NCBI GenBank assembly: GCA_013146195.2
Contig: CM028381.1
Span: forward strand, 101,035,002-101,099,001
Source: Codonopsis lanceolata
Lineage: Eukaryota; Streptophyta; Magnoliopsida; Asterales; Campanulaceae
Length of the DNA: 64,000 bases
Direction: 5' to 3'
The position numbers and the translations under genes are program-made. The notes under the pieces are model-generated. The model had not been told where the DNA came from. It did not search any database and saw only the letters and a list, made by a program, of their open reading frames with translations. The first letter of the stretch is position 1. Each line of letters begins with the position of its first letter. This document shows, in pieces, positions 12,547 through 22,409 of the stretch.

Positions 12547-13405
12547 CAAAATACAAATTCTCCCTAAAGTATCCACCAAATCCACTTTGACCCACAATGT
12601 AATTTTTTAGCATTTCCATATTTCATGTCAAATTTGTTGATACGATGTCATGTTTGGTAATCATAGTGACAAACATGGTGTGACGAATAATGTTTAAAAT
12701 CAAGAATTTGCTCCAATCAAACCATAAACAATATCAACGGTGTCGATGAGAAATTTGTTGGAGTTGAAGCTATGGATGATGAAAACGGATTGAACTATGG
12801 TTTGTCTCATCATTGTCGTATACGTATGTGATTGATTCAAATATGATATTTGAAATTCTTGGTGTATGCTTGTGTATTATGTTGTACGAGGGAGAAAATG
12901 GGAAATTCTTGGTGTATGCTTGGCGTATGCTTGTGTGTTATGTTGTACGTCTTTAATTTTTTGGTGTGTTCTTATTCGTGGCGGCCTTGATACCTAAGTG
13001 TGATTATGTGATCTTGAGTTCAATATCTCTGATATGATTCTGCTCTATTTTTATTTATTTTTCTATATAATAATTTGAATAAAACATTAATACTCTTTTG
13101 AGTTTTTATCTCACTTAAAATTTACATTCGAGGTCATTGCCGAAGAAGATGCAGTGAAAGCGTTGCTGGAGAAGAGGAAACGGAAGTTTCTCTTTGAGTA
13201 ATAAAAGCAGAGAAAGCATTGCAAAAAATGACTAAAATGCCCTACACGTGAAATACCATGTGCACATTAACGTCAGATTGGTAACCTTCGTCATGGCTAG
13301 GGGAAAACTAGAAAAAAATTATAAAATGAGATATGAAAATGATATAAAACTTAGGTTGGGTGGCAAAGTGGGGATTTATATATACTTTGAGGGAATTTCG
13401 TATTT
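12547..13405. mobile_element. Second, related inverted-repeat element
   Basis: The left end near 12,547 (CCAAAATACAAATTC...AAAGTATCCACC) is repeated inverted near 13,360-13,405, and the left terminus resembles that of the element at 10,872. The inverted match is weaker and no clean target-site duplication was found. The interior has no coding potential. It is probably an older member of the same family. Confidence 0.45.
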
Positions 13406-13489
13406 TTAGTATAAGTATATATACTTTGAGGTTGAAAGTTTGATTTCTCTAACATAATATATTATTTTTATTGAGAGTCATAAATTTCA

Positions 13490-13871
13490 TAAACGACATA
13501 AACAAATTCTCCAACAACAATGTGTTTATCTAAAATAATAAGTTTGAATTATTTTCAATTTACACACTCATAAAAGTGAATGAATTCATGTTTGGTAATA
13601 AGAAAAGAGAATGAAAATATAATCAACAAAAAAAAACAAATTTTTAGGATAAGTTGCTATACAATGGCTAAAAGTATACATTATAAATAACCGAAAAACA
13701 AAGTATCAAAACAGCTAAAAGCACAAAGCACAATTTATAAGTTTCAAAAATTGTAATGATTAATGTACAAAAAAAATCCAATAATTAAAAGTAAAGAGAA
13801 AAATGAAAAAACTAGCAAATCGTTTTAAAAAAATCATTAACACCACGTGCAACGCACATAAACCTTACTAG
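13490..13871 (+). mobile_element. Helitron-like 3' end
   Basis: Positions 13,490-13,871 match the reverse complement of 63,642-64,000. Both copies end in a short hairpin (here ACGTGC-AAC-GCAC) about ten bases before CTAG, followed by T. This is the layout of plant Helitron 3' termini: a hairpin, then CTRR, with insertion before T. The 5' end was not located and no Rep/helicase coding sequence is visible, so this is a non-autonomous or truncated copy. Confidence 0.55.
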
Positions 13872-13919
13872 TAAATTTTTTTAAAAAAAAGTAGCATAAA
13901 AAGATTTCCAACTCATTAA

Positions 13920-15079
13920 CACTAGCTATCTGTTTACAATAATTAATACTCGATGCGTAACGCCGTCACTTTTTGTTTGTCAAAATTAAAATTACATCAA
14001 TTCTTGTCGCAATATGTAATCAGTTTGTCAGTGAATAATCAAGCCAAACTGTGCAATTCAATGACTCATTTCACAGCGTTAGCTTAGATCGTTTATTGTT
14101 GTGTACGGTAGAAGTAATTGAACAATAACAATCAATATATAAAGAGCAAGATCAATAAAAAAGAAAAAAAGATTGGGGTTGAACTAATATCAAAATTTTA
14201 TTATGATCAACCTTTTACACGTTTTAGAGTTACAATTATATATATACGATACAAATCAAATAATACAAAACTCTAAACTGACTTAATTAGAAAAGGAAAG
14301 AGGAAAACTGACTTGCTACATTCACGCGGTCGCTTCATCGCACATGGACAGCCTTGCTTTGACGCGGTCGCTTCACTCCATCTGGCACAACTGCTTTAAC
14401 TTCTGGAACTCCAACCCAAAGTGACGCAATCGGACAGCCTTGCTTTGACGCGGTCGCTTCACTCCATCTGGCACAACTGCTTTAACTTCTGGAACTCCAA
14501 CCCAAAGTGACGCAATCGCCTCATGCTACCGCTTAGTCCCAGACGACATGACTGCTCCAACTGACGCGGTCGCTTCGCCAAGCTTCTACAACCTGCTAAG
14601 CCACACTCGTTCTGCGCCATTGATTCAGATTATTACTTCTCAGTTCTCACCCTATATATACTACTTCTCTCACATTCACATTGCTCTCTTCTGCTATGTC
14701 ACGTCTTACATTAGTTTGTCAATATATATATGATAAGTAGAGTAGTGAAGATATGTGGCATGATCACTTAATTTTTCTTGTTAGCACTTAACATTAAACA
14801 ACACACGCCAAACCATGCAACTCATTTACACATGCAGTTAGTTAAGAATGAGTTATCCCAAGAAACGTATTCTGTTGATTCAGTTTCTTACGATCAATCG
14901 TGCCAAAATACAGATATCATTAAGTCAGATTGTTAATGATATCATATGATGTCACGCCACAGAAACGAATTAATCTCTCCATGGATACTAGGGTGATGCA
15001 GCACAACCTACATTTGGATTAATATTGTGATACTTGTAACTGTACGGCACATGATCATATAAGCCACCACTATTCCGGT
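13920..15079. repeat. Segment duplicated downstream of the Copia stack
   Basis: Blocks at 13,950-14,060 and 14,830-14,960 recur at 39,230-39,430 and again at 39,685-39,960. They share CACTTTTTGTTTGT, TCGCAATATGTAA and GTGCCAAAATACA phrases in the same order. The Copia stack therefore lies between related segments. No gene was recognised; a 61-codon frame at 14,548-14,733 has no known domain. Confidence 0.55.
14347..14518 (+). repeat. Perfect 86-bp tandem duplication
   Basis: Two adjacent 86-bp copies (14,347-14,432 and 14,433-14,518) are identical by eye. The unit contains GACGCGGTCGCTTC, and that phrase or a close variant occurs again just before and after the pair. The absence of differences points to a very recent duplication or an assembly artefact. 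Confidence 0.9.
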
Positions 15080-15107
15080 TGTTGGAATGATTCTTTCAAA
15101 TCTTGTA

Positions 15108-15364
15108 CTCCCTCCGTCCCTAATTTATTGTCCTGTTTGACCGGCGCACCGTTTAAGAAAACCTATTTGACTGGATTATTAATATTGATTTAATGTGTAG
15201 TTTCCTTTAAAGCCCATGTGTATGTGGCCCATAATTAAAGTAGGGTGAAAAAGTAAGGGTAAAGTGGTAAAAGTGATGTTCTAAAAAGGTAAGTTTCAAA
15301 GTTGACAATTATTTTGGGACGGACGAAAAAGGAAAGGAGGACGATAATTTAGGGACGGAGGGAG
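15108..15364. mobile_element. Stowaway-like MITE in the Copia 5' LTR
   Basis: 257 bp flanked by TA on both sides (15,106-15,107 and 15,365-15,366). The ends are CTCCCTCCGTCCC and GGGACGGAGGGAG, the canonical Stowaway termini (Tc1/mariner-derived). A sister copy shares the internal phrase TAGTTTCCTTTAAAGCCCAT and is found at 53,003-55,623. Non-coding. Confidence 0.92.
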
Positions 15365-15509
15365 TATTTAGATAGGAATAATCTATTTTTGGTATATTCT
15401 TGTATCCCAAGTTCTATAAGGGTAGTATTGTCTTTGTAATTACACAAAATGTATGTATAAATTGTTTGGCACCCAAACGAGAGGGTTAAACTGCATATTA
15501 TCTTCTATA

Positions 15510-15522
15510 TGGTATCAGAGCC
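15510..15522 (+). other. Copia primer-binding site (initiator tRNA-Met)
   Basis: TGGTATCAGAGCC is the standard Copia primer-binding site, complementary to the 3' end of initiator tRNA-Met. It marks the end of the 5' LTR, just upstream, and fixes the element on the plus strand. Confidence 0.9.
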
Positions 15523-15577
15523 ACAATTTTTTGTGCTCTTCTCTGCTTAAGTCTTCTTTTTTCTTTTCTGCGAGATC

Positions 15578-17197
15578 ATGGCCTCAACTTCGTCTCCTTC
15601 CTCCCTTCCTATTGAGGTCACGGGCGTTACCACTACATCGCCTTCTCTGTCTAGTAATGTTGACAATAGTCGTGCACTCTCAACTATCACTGAAAGTAGC
15701 AAGCGCACTGGTTCATTGACAAGCCAGTTTCCCTTCATGCGCACGCTAGCCCAGTATGGTCCAACCACCTTTCCAGCCTTATCCCAACTTGTTCAAACCC
15801 GGTACCCGACCCACATAGATACTCATGCTTCTCCTCAATCATTTGTGGTCCGACCACAAACTTATCCCTCCTTCCACATGGGTCCTTCACAAGTTGCAAG
15901 TCTGTCTCAAATTGATTGTTCATCACAAGCAGGATTCATGCCTGCTGCTCTTTCAACCCAACAGGTGCCTCTCCAGTCTGGACAAGTCCCATCTACAGCC
16001 CAAGGAAATTTCCAAGGAGGGTCTACACTGCCACATCTTACTTTTGGCTTACTTCCTTCCAACTCGGGTCCTCAACTTGCTGCAGTTGCTCCCCAACATG
16101 CTCCTCTACTCTCCGCTCCAAACATTACTAATATGGTATCTTTCAAACTTGACTCCACTAATTATCTTCTGTGGAAAAGTAAGTTTTTATTTGTTTTAAT
16201 TAGCAATGATCTCTTGGGCTATGTTGATGGATCTTTCCTTATCCACCTCAATACCATCATGACTTAGTGTAACGACCCGAGCCCGAGAGCCCGGTCCGCT
16301 ACGTGTAGCCCACACACTGACCCACTGAGCACGCAACACCTTGGGTCATCAGGCCCACCACAAGCCGACCCAAAAGTCCATGGATGATCTTGGTGCCCAG
16401 TAGTAATGCATGACTACCTTATAAATCAAACACAAGTCTCACATCTACTCGATGTGGGATTGGGGTATTACACTTAGATGGTAATTCCATCTATAATCCA
16501 GACCATTCTGCTTGGGTACGAATGGATCAGAGTGTTCGTTCTTAGCTTAATACTATTATGACCAAAGATATTTTATCCGATGTTTATGACCTCACTACAT
16601 CATGAGATGTGTGGTTTTCCCTTGAACAACATTTTTCTTGATCAATCTGCTGCTAATGAACTACAATTAAAATTCCAACTACAATCCCTGAAGAAAGGTA
16701 CAAATTCCATGAATCTTTATCTTCGTCGACTCAAGTCTATTGTTGATTCTCTAATTTCCATCGGTTCACCAATTTCTGACAAGGATCTTATTATCTACGC
16801 TCTTGTTGGTCTTCCTGTAGAGTATGAATCATTTGTGACAACTGTTACTAACTCAAATAGTATTGCCAATTTTGATGCTCAACAGGTGGCCCTTTCTGTC
16901 TCTCATGTCTCTAATCATGCATCAAATCGATCTAGAGGGTGTGGTAATGATCGTGGTGGTAGAAATGGTGCTCGTGGTCGTCGAGGTAATTGTTTTGGTA
17001 ATAGAAACAATTATAATCAATATGCAAATGGTCGACATTTACGTGGTGCATCGTTTTCTCATACTCTTAACAGCTTCCCCTTCATCTACTTCACGTCCAC
17101 CCACTTCCGTTGGTATACTGGCTTTTCATCCTTTTCCACCTTCTTCCAGTACTGCTTTATGCCAAATTTGCATGCTCACAGGCCACACTGCTATTAA
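15578..17197 (+). pseudogene. Copia gag (capsid) region, interrupted
   Basis: Starting with MASTSSPSS, a Ser/Pro-rich leader leads to FKLDSTNYLLWKSKF, the conserved start of the Copia gag domain, and after an insertion to the LKKGTNSMNLYLRRLKSIVD block. A Gly/Arg-rich linker precedes the zinc knuckle at about 17,160, reading CQICMLTGHTAINY. The last Cys of the CCHC knuckle is Tyr, so it should not bind zinc normally. The frame is broken by the solo LTR at 16,268, by stops near 16,544, 16,603 and 16,640, and by frame changes after about 17,040. Gag coats the RNA in virus-like particles; this copy cannot make it intact. Confidence 0.85.
16268..16472. mobile_element. 205-bp TRIM-like solo LTR inside gag
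   Basis: Begins TGTAACGACCCG and ends GGGGTATTACA, so it has TG...CA termini with TGTAA/TTACA inverted ends. It is flanked by the identical 5-bp duplication CTTAG (16,263-16,267 and 16,473-16,477). That is diagnostic of LTR-retrotransposon integration. The small size and lack of coding sequence fit a solo LTR of a terminal-repeat retrotransposon in miniature (TRIM). It cuts the Copia gag reading frame. Confidence 0.9.
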
Positions 17198-17216
17198 CTA
17201 CCCAAATAGGTTCAAC

Positions 17217-17690
17217 CATGCCTATGTCACCAACGAATTTCCTCGCTGTTTCTCTGCCATGACCATTGGTGAATCTCCTAATGTTGCTTGGTACCCTGAC
17301 ACTGGTGCTTCCGCTCATATCATTCCTGATGAAGGCAAAATTTATAATAAAATTCCTTATCATGGTTCTGCCAAAGTTTTAGTAGGGAGCGACTCTTTAC
17401 TTACAATTAAACATGTGAGTTCTGCTACCCTTCATACCTCTTCAACTCAAAAATGTTTCACATGCTCCACAACTTAAACAAAATCTACTTTATGTTCGTC
17501 GTTTATGCGCTGATAATCAATGTTCTGTATGTTTTGACTCGTCTAGTTTTTCTGTGAAGGACCAAACCACGGGGACACCACTTCTCACCAGTCGTTCCCA
17601 CAGCGATTTATATATATCCCATCTCTCCTGGTGCTTTTAAACTCCATTCTGCTCGAAGTTTTGTTGCTCAAGTCACGGGGGACATTTGGC
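17217..17690 (+). pseudogene. Copia protease and GAG-pre-integrase region
   Basis: The aspartic protease active site is visible as WYPDTGASAHI near 17,290, followed by the VGSDSLLTI block. After a frame change near 17,470 the pre-integrase segment reads LKQNLLYVRRLCADNQCSV and runs to a stop near 17,640. The protease would process the polyprotein, and the pre-integrase domain precedes the integrase zinc finger. The frame change, stops and the insertion just downstream make this part non-functional. Confidence 0.8.
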
Positions 17691-17700
17691 ATAGTGATAC

Positions 17701-18440
17701 GGTGTAAAAAGCTAGAACACCACAAATCAGTCCCAACCTTTTTGGACAGCCCCTAGACCGAACCAAACCTTACCAAAACATCCAAAGAACTCGCCACTTA
17801 GTCTCCAAAATCTGATTGTTCTTCTTGTGGAATTTTCCTTAAAATAATAGCCCAACCCTAGCCTTGATTATATGTTGATTACAATGTAAAATCTGCCCCA
17901 AAACAGTTCACGATATTAAAGTTCAAAGCTGCCCAAATCGTAAATAAAAATAAGAAGAAGAATTTGATGAGAATAGGATAATTCGGCTTCACCAAACGAG
18001 CTTCACTCACTTGTTATAAAGAATACTGTTTGATTAATCTCTCTAGGCTTCACTCACCTTGGAAAGAAGAATCGAAGGAAAGAACGACCTGTTCTTTGTA
18101 TACGTTTTCACACCAAAAATATGATCTGTCGTTTCATTAAAAAAAACTGCCTTAAAAGGCTTACAAACTTGACCTAATTCTAATTGGAAAAAGACTCCAA
18201 AACTTGGATGAAAAGAAACCCTATACTAGTTGTTAAAACAAACCACTTCCTAACCAACTAAACAAGAATATGAAACTAATCACTTTAGGAAACATTATAG
18301 ATTTAATACCTAATCTAACAATCCTTTTGTAAATAGAAGTCATGGTGGGCGGCCACCTTTCCAAGACATGCCTTGACCCCCTTGTTTGCAAGCCCACGCA
18401 CCACTACCCTTCAAGTCGTGCCCCTTAGACCAAAACCACG
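17701..18440 (-). mobile_element. LTR-like insert in the Copia integrase region, reverse orientation
   Basis: Copia sequence stops near 17,700 (after GDIWHS) and resumes near 18,500 with the HLGHANP integrase zinc-finger block. The roughly 740 bp between is unrelated and matches 240-660 in reverse complement. It starts TGTAAAAAGC on the plus strand. No clean target duplication was found (ACGG-type strings occur near both ends), so the edges are uncertain by tens of bases. It has no coding potential. Confidence 0.6.
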
Positions 18441-18446
18441 GCTGCC

Positions 18447-19400
18447 ATGTTCCCTTTTTACCATACTCATACATCTCTTCGGAATTTCCTAGCTACATTA
18501 ATGTTGTCTCAATCCCACGTTCCCGCATCACATAGACACTTAGGTCATGCAAATCCTTACATTTTAGGTCATTTAAAGAGTTTAGGTTTGTTGTCTTCTT
18601 CTTCTTCCAAATTTAATTGGTTTTCTAATAATTGCCAGTTAGGTAAGCCTGCACGTTTACCCTTTGACAGCGTTGCATCTTGTAGTCAACGACCACTCTA
18701 TTTAATTCATTCCGATGTTTGGACATCGCCGATTTTATCCAATCTTGGTTTTCGGTATTATGTTCATTTTATGGATGATTTTTCGCGTTTTACTTGGCTT
18801 TTTCCAATGAAGCATAAAAATGAAGTCTTTTCTCATTTCTGCATTTTTAAGGCACACATTGAGAACCTGTTTTCGCAAACGATCACTCATCTCCAAGCCG
18901 ATGGAGGTCGAGAATATGATAACACAATTTTTTGAAAGTTTCTTAATGAACATCGTATTTCTCTTTTCATGTCTTGTCCCGACACACAATAAAATGGTGT
19001 TGTTGAGCGCAAACACTGACATATTTCAGAAATGGCGTGGACATTTTAAATTCAAGCCAATATTCCCTTTTCCTTTTAGGTTGATGCGTGCTTTACTTCT
19101 GTATTCACCATCAATCGTCTTCCCAGTCGGGTTTTACATGGAAAATCTCCATATGAAATTTTGTTTTCCAATGCACCAGACTTCTCTCTATTTCAGACTT
19201 TTGGTCGTGCTTGTTTTCCAAACCTCACTGCTCGGGTTCATCACAAACTTGAACCCCGTTCAAAAACATGTGTCTTCTTAGGACATGCTTCAAATGATAT
19301 AGGCTACCATTGTCTCAACCTAAACACCAGGCGAGTTTATCACATGTCATTTTTAATGAAAATGATTTTCCATATTCTCGTCTCATAAACAAGTCTGACC
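18447..19400 (+). pseudogene. Copia integrase
   Basis: Contains the tail of the zinc-binding region (RHLGHANPYILGHLKSLGL, then NCQLGKPARLPF) and the catalytic core. The first catalytic Asp is in HSDVWTSPILSN and the second in QADGGREYDN. The region of the third catalytic residue (VVERKH, near 19,000) lies in a different frame after stops at about 18,935 and 18,991. Downstream the GKSPYE and KTCVFLGHASN blocks are recognisable in shifting frames. Integrase inserts the cDNA into host DNA; this copy is disabled. Confidence 0.85.
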
Positions 19401-20497
19401 ATCTAGCGTCTTCCCAATCCAACCTAGTCCCTATTTCTTTCACGATACAGCCCCTGTTCTGCATATCCTCAGTCATGCGCTCTTCTCTTCCTTCTCAAAC
19501 TGCCCCCCTCTCTCTTCACCAGTCGTTCCTCCCTTTCAACTTCAAGACACACATACGAGTGTTTCCCCTGCATCACCATCCCTTCCCCCTAGCGCTGCTG
19601 TAAATCCAACTTCTGATATCTCTCCTTCTATCCATCCAGTCTCTTCTTTAGGCACTCATACATGTCCAACAAACGTCAACGCTGCTAATGTTGCTCCACT
19701 TATAGAGGTCTCCCCCGTTTTCACCACATGCACGACCACAGATAACATGTCAACTTCCTCTGCCCATGTTCCCCATTCTGGTCATTCCATGGTCACTCGA
19801 TCCAAGCTTGGTATTTCCAAACCAAAATCTGTTTTCTCTTTAAACTCTAGTGTCACCACTATGAAGCCCACATGTTTTTCTCAGGTTGTTGTTATCCCTG
19901 CATGGTGTTAGCCCATGGGTGAAGAATTCCATGCTCTTTTAGACAATCACACATGGGATTTTGTACCTCTTGACCCCACAAAAAATTTGGTTGGGTGTAA
20001 ATGGGTTTTTAAAATTAAACACAAATCATATGGATCTATTGAACGATACAAAGCACGGCTAGTTGCTCAGGGGTTCAAGCAACATGATGGAGTTGATTTC
20101 ACAGAAACCTTTAGTCCAGTAGTTAAGCCTTCAACCATTCGTCTTGTTCTTTCTCTTGCTATCACCTATAACTGGTGTATCCATCAACTTGATGTAAAAA
20201 ATGCCTTCTTACGTGGACATCTTACCGAGGAAGTATATATGAAACAACCACTTGGGTTTATTGATCCCCAACGACCAACTCATATCTTTCGTTTATGTAA
20301 GGCATTGTATGGGCTAAAACAGGCTCCTCGGGCATTCCAACGCTTTAGTTCCTTGATCTCCTCTATTGGTTTTCATTGTAGTAAGTATAATTCTTCCATG
20401 TTTATTTATCGTCATCATAATGTTACTCTCATTCTTCTTCTTTATGTTGATGACATAATACTCACAGGTAGTCACACAAATGCAATTAAATCTTTTA

Positions 20498-21899
20498 GAC
20501 AAAACACACCTTTGGGCCACTGTACTTTTCAAAAAGTTACAATTAGGCCACTTAGACGCCAAAATTTTCGAAGTGACCACTGTACCAGACTTATCTTGCA
20601 TGTTAACTCATTTTTTGGATGAACGTTAAGTTTGGACGTTAATTTATGTGAAATACCCATTTTGCCCTCATCTTCATCTTCTCCGAAAAAAATCTCAGAT
20701 TCAAACCCAGATATAATTGTATTGTAAAGTACAGTTGTAATGTTCGTTGGATCACAACAAAACCCCACTATTACTAAACAAATTAATATTGGAATTTACG
20801 TTGAAAGCACAGCCAAGAACTCGTTATCAGATTTAAGAGCAGCCATTATTTCCGGCGAGAGGCAAATTTCCAAATCCATGCTTCCGTCGCCTTCAACTTC
20901 GGGATACATAGTGACTTTCCCAATGGACTTGTTTGCCTTCCCACTCCAAACCGCCAATGCTTTCCCCAATCCAAATTCATTCCCATATATATCAAACCTC
21001 GACGAACTTTCAACCAAAACAAAATATTGATTAAAAACCATACATAAATGGACTATACGTGGGCTTTTGAGCCAACCCTCCACATATTCCTGCATAGTAT
21101 TTTCGTTGTGATTCGCCATAACTTGGTTCAACAACGAAGCTCCCCACCAGAGGTCATGCTCCAATAACTATGTCCTCTTTACTATTACCATCAACGATTA
21201 AATCTGCTCCTGAAAACAGCTGTAAGATGTTCGTAGGATTTGCAATTAACGTCCGAATATGAAACAGAAGGATATGATCTGCCATCTTTGCCAGATCTTC
21301 ACCGGATCTGAAACAGAGATGCAGTGGTAGAGGGGGATTTGTTGACCGGAGGAGGAGAAAAAGATTTTTGAATCGGGGAAGAAGCCAAAGGGAGAAGGGG
21401 CATCGAAGATGGTTTAATTCAACGGTATTGGAGAGTCGTAAAAGCGAGGCGAGGTCGGAGAAGAGGTGTAGGGATTCCGTATGGCCATGGAGATGAGGGA
21501 GTGGAATGAGAAGGGAGAGAAATTGAGTTGATTGGTTGGATACAGTTTATATTTATTTGATGTTGTTACAGACATCACCCACCTTCTTTGATGTTGTTGT
21601 TGTTTATTTGATATTGTTACACACATCACCCACCTTCTTTGATGTTGTTGCTACTACCTTACCCATTCTTGGAGTCCGGGTTTTTCTCCTTTGGTTTTTT
21701 ATTAGAGAAGATGATGATGAATAAGATATGAGCAAGATAGGTATTTTACATAAATTAACATCCAAACTTAACGTCCATCCAAAAAATTGGTTAACATGCA
21801 AGATAAGTTTGGTACAGTGACCTCATCAAAAATTTTGACGTCTCAGTGGCCTAATTGCAACTTTTTGAAAAGTACAGTGGCCCAAATGTGTGTTTTGTC
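20498..21899. mobile_element. Pack-MULE (Mutator-like element with captured gene fragment)
   Basis: 1,402 bp with terminal inverted repeats of about 190 bp (20,498-20,686 and 21,712-21,899), roughly 90% identical by eye and ending in GACAAAACACAC. It is flanked by a 9-bp target duplication with one mismatch: AATCTTTTA at 20,489-20,497 and GATCTTTTA at 21,900-21,908. Long inverted repeats plus a 9-bp duplication define a Mutator-like element. There is no transposase. The interior instead carries a fragment of a host BAHD acyltransferase gene, the definition of a Pack-MULE. Confidence 0.92.
20796..21164 (-). pseudogene. Captured BAHD acyltransferase C-terminal fragment
   Basis: A 122-codon minus-strand frame inside the Pack-MULE. 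It resembles the C-terminal part of BAHD (HXXXD-type) acyltransferases of the uncharacterised At3g50280-like group. Recognisable segments are SSRFDIYGNEFGLGKALAV, GKVTMYPEVEGDGSMDLEI and CLSPEIMAALKSD. The usual DFGWG-type structural motif reads EFGLG here, losing the conserved Trp. The N-terminal half with the catalytic HXXXD is missing, so no acyltransferase activity is expected. BAHD enzymes transfer acyl groups from CoA to alcohols or amines in secondary metabolism. The frame is still open, implying recent capture or some constraint. Confidence 0.8.
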
Positions 21900-21968
21900 G
21901 ATCTTTTATATCCATTCTGTCTACTAAATTTTCTATGAAAGATCTTGGGGATATCCACTATTTTCTTG

Positions 21969-22152
21969 GCATTGAAGTTTCTTGCTCCTCTTCTGGTATG
22001 CTTCTCACTCAACGACGTTACACCTAGAATCTCTTGTCTCGTTTTTCAATGTCTTGTGCTAAACCTGCATTGAAGTTTCTCGCTCTTCTTCTGGTATACT
22101 TCTCACTCAACAACGTTACACCGAGAATCTCTTGTCTCGTGCTAAACCTGTG
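21969..22152 (+). repeat. 98-bp tandem duplication within Copia RT
   Basis: The segment from 21,969 (GCATTGAAGTTTC) is repeated from 22,067. Both copies contain TCTTCTGGTAT and GAATCTCTTGTCTCG. The second copy lacks a short TTTTTCAATGTCT piece. The copies differ at several positions, so the duplication is not recent. Confidence 0.85.
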
Positions 22153-22409
22153 AGCACTCCAATTCATGCTTCTGCTCAACCCTCTAGCCATATTGGTGCT
22201 CTTCTTGATGATCCAACTGCCTATTGTAGTATGGTAGGTGCTCTCCAGTACCTTACTTTTACTCAACCTGATACTTCTTATGTTGTTAGTATCGTCAGTC
22301 AATATATGCATGCCCCTTGAGTTCTCCATTTGAAGGTTGTTAAAAGAATTTTTCGTTATCTTTGTGGTACTCTTGACCATGGGCTTCACTTTGCTCCCAT
22401 CACGGATCT

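Larger units (their letters stand above)
19915..22404 (+). pseudogene. Copia reverse transcriptase, split by a Pack-MULE
   Basis: The first part (19,915-20,497) shows the RT hallmarks WVFKIKHKSYGSIERYKARL, QLDVKNAFLRG, KALYGLKQAPRAF and the catalytic YVDDI. The second part resumes at 21,909 with the STKFSMKDLGD block and continues to the HGLHFAP region, where the Gypsy element is inserted. The MULE sits exactly at 20,498-21,899 with a target duplication, and the Copia frame matches on both sides. A 98-bp tandem duplication (from 21,969) and a stop near 22,320 add further damage. Confidence 0.88.

Noticed and set aside
15083..15508. Matching 3' LTR for the Copia element after 37,880
   Set aside because: Sequence after 37,880 shares only short strings with the 5' LTR, so no LTR pair is claimed.
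20498..21899. hAT or CACTA origin for the Pack-MULE
   Set aside because: The target duplication is 9 bp and the inverted repeats are ~190 bp, neither of which fits those superfamilies.
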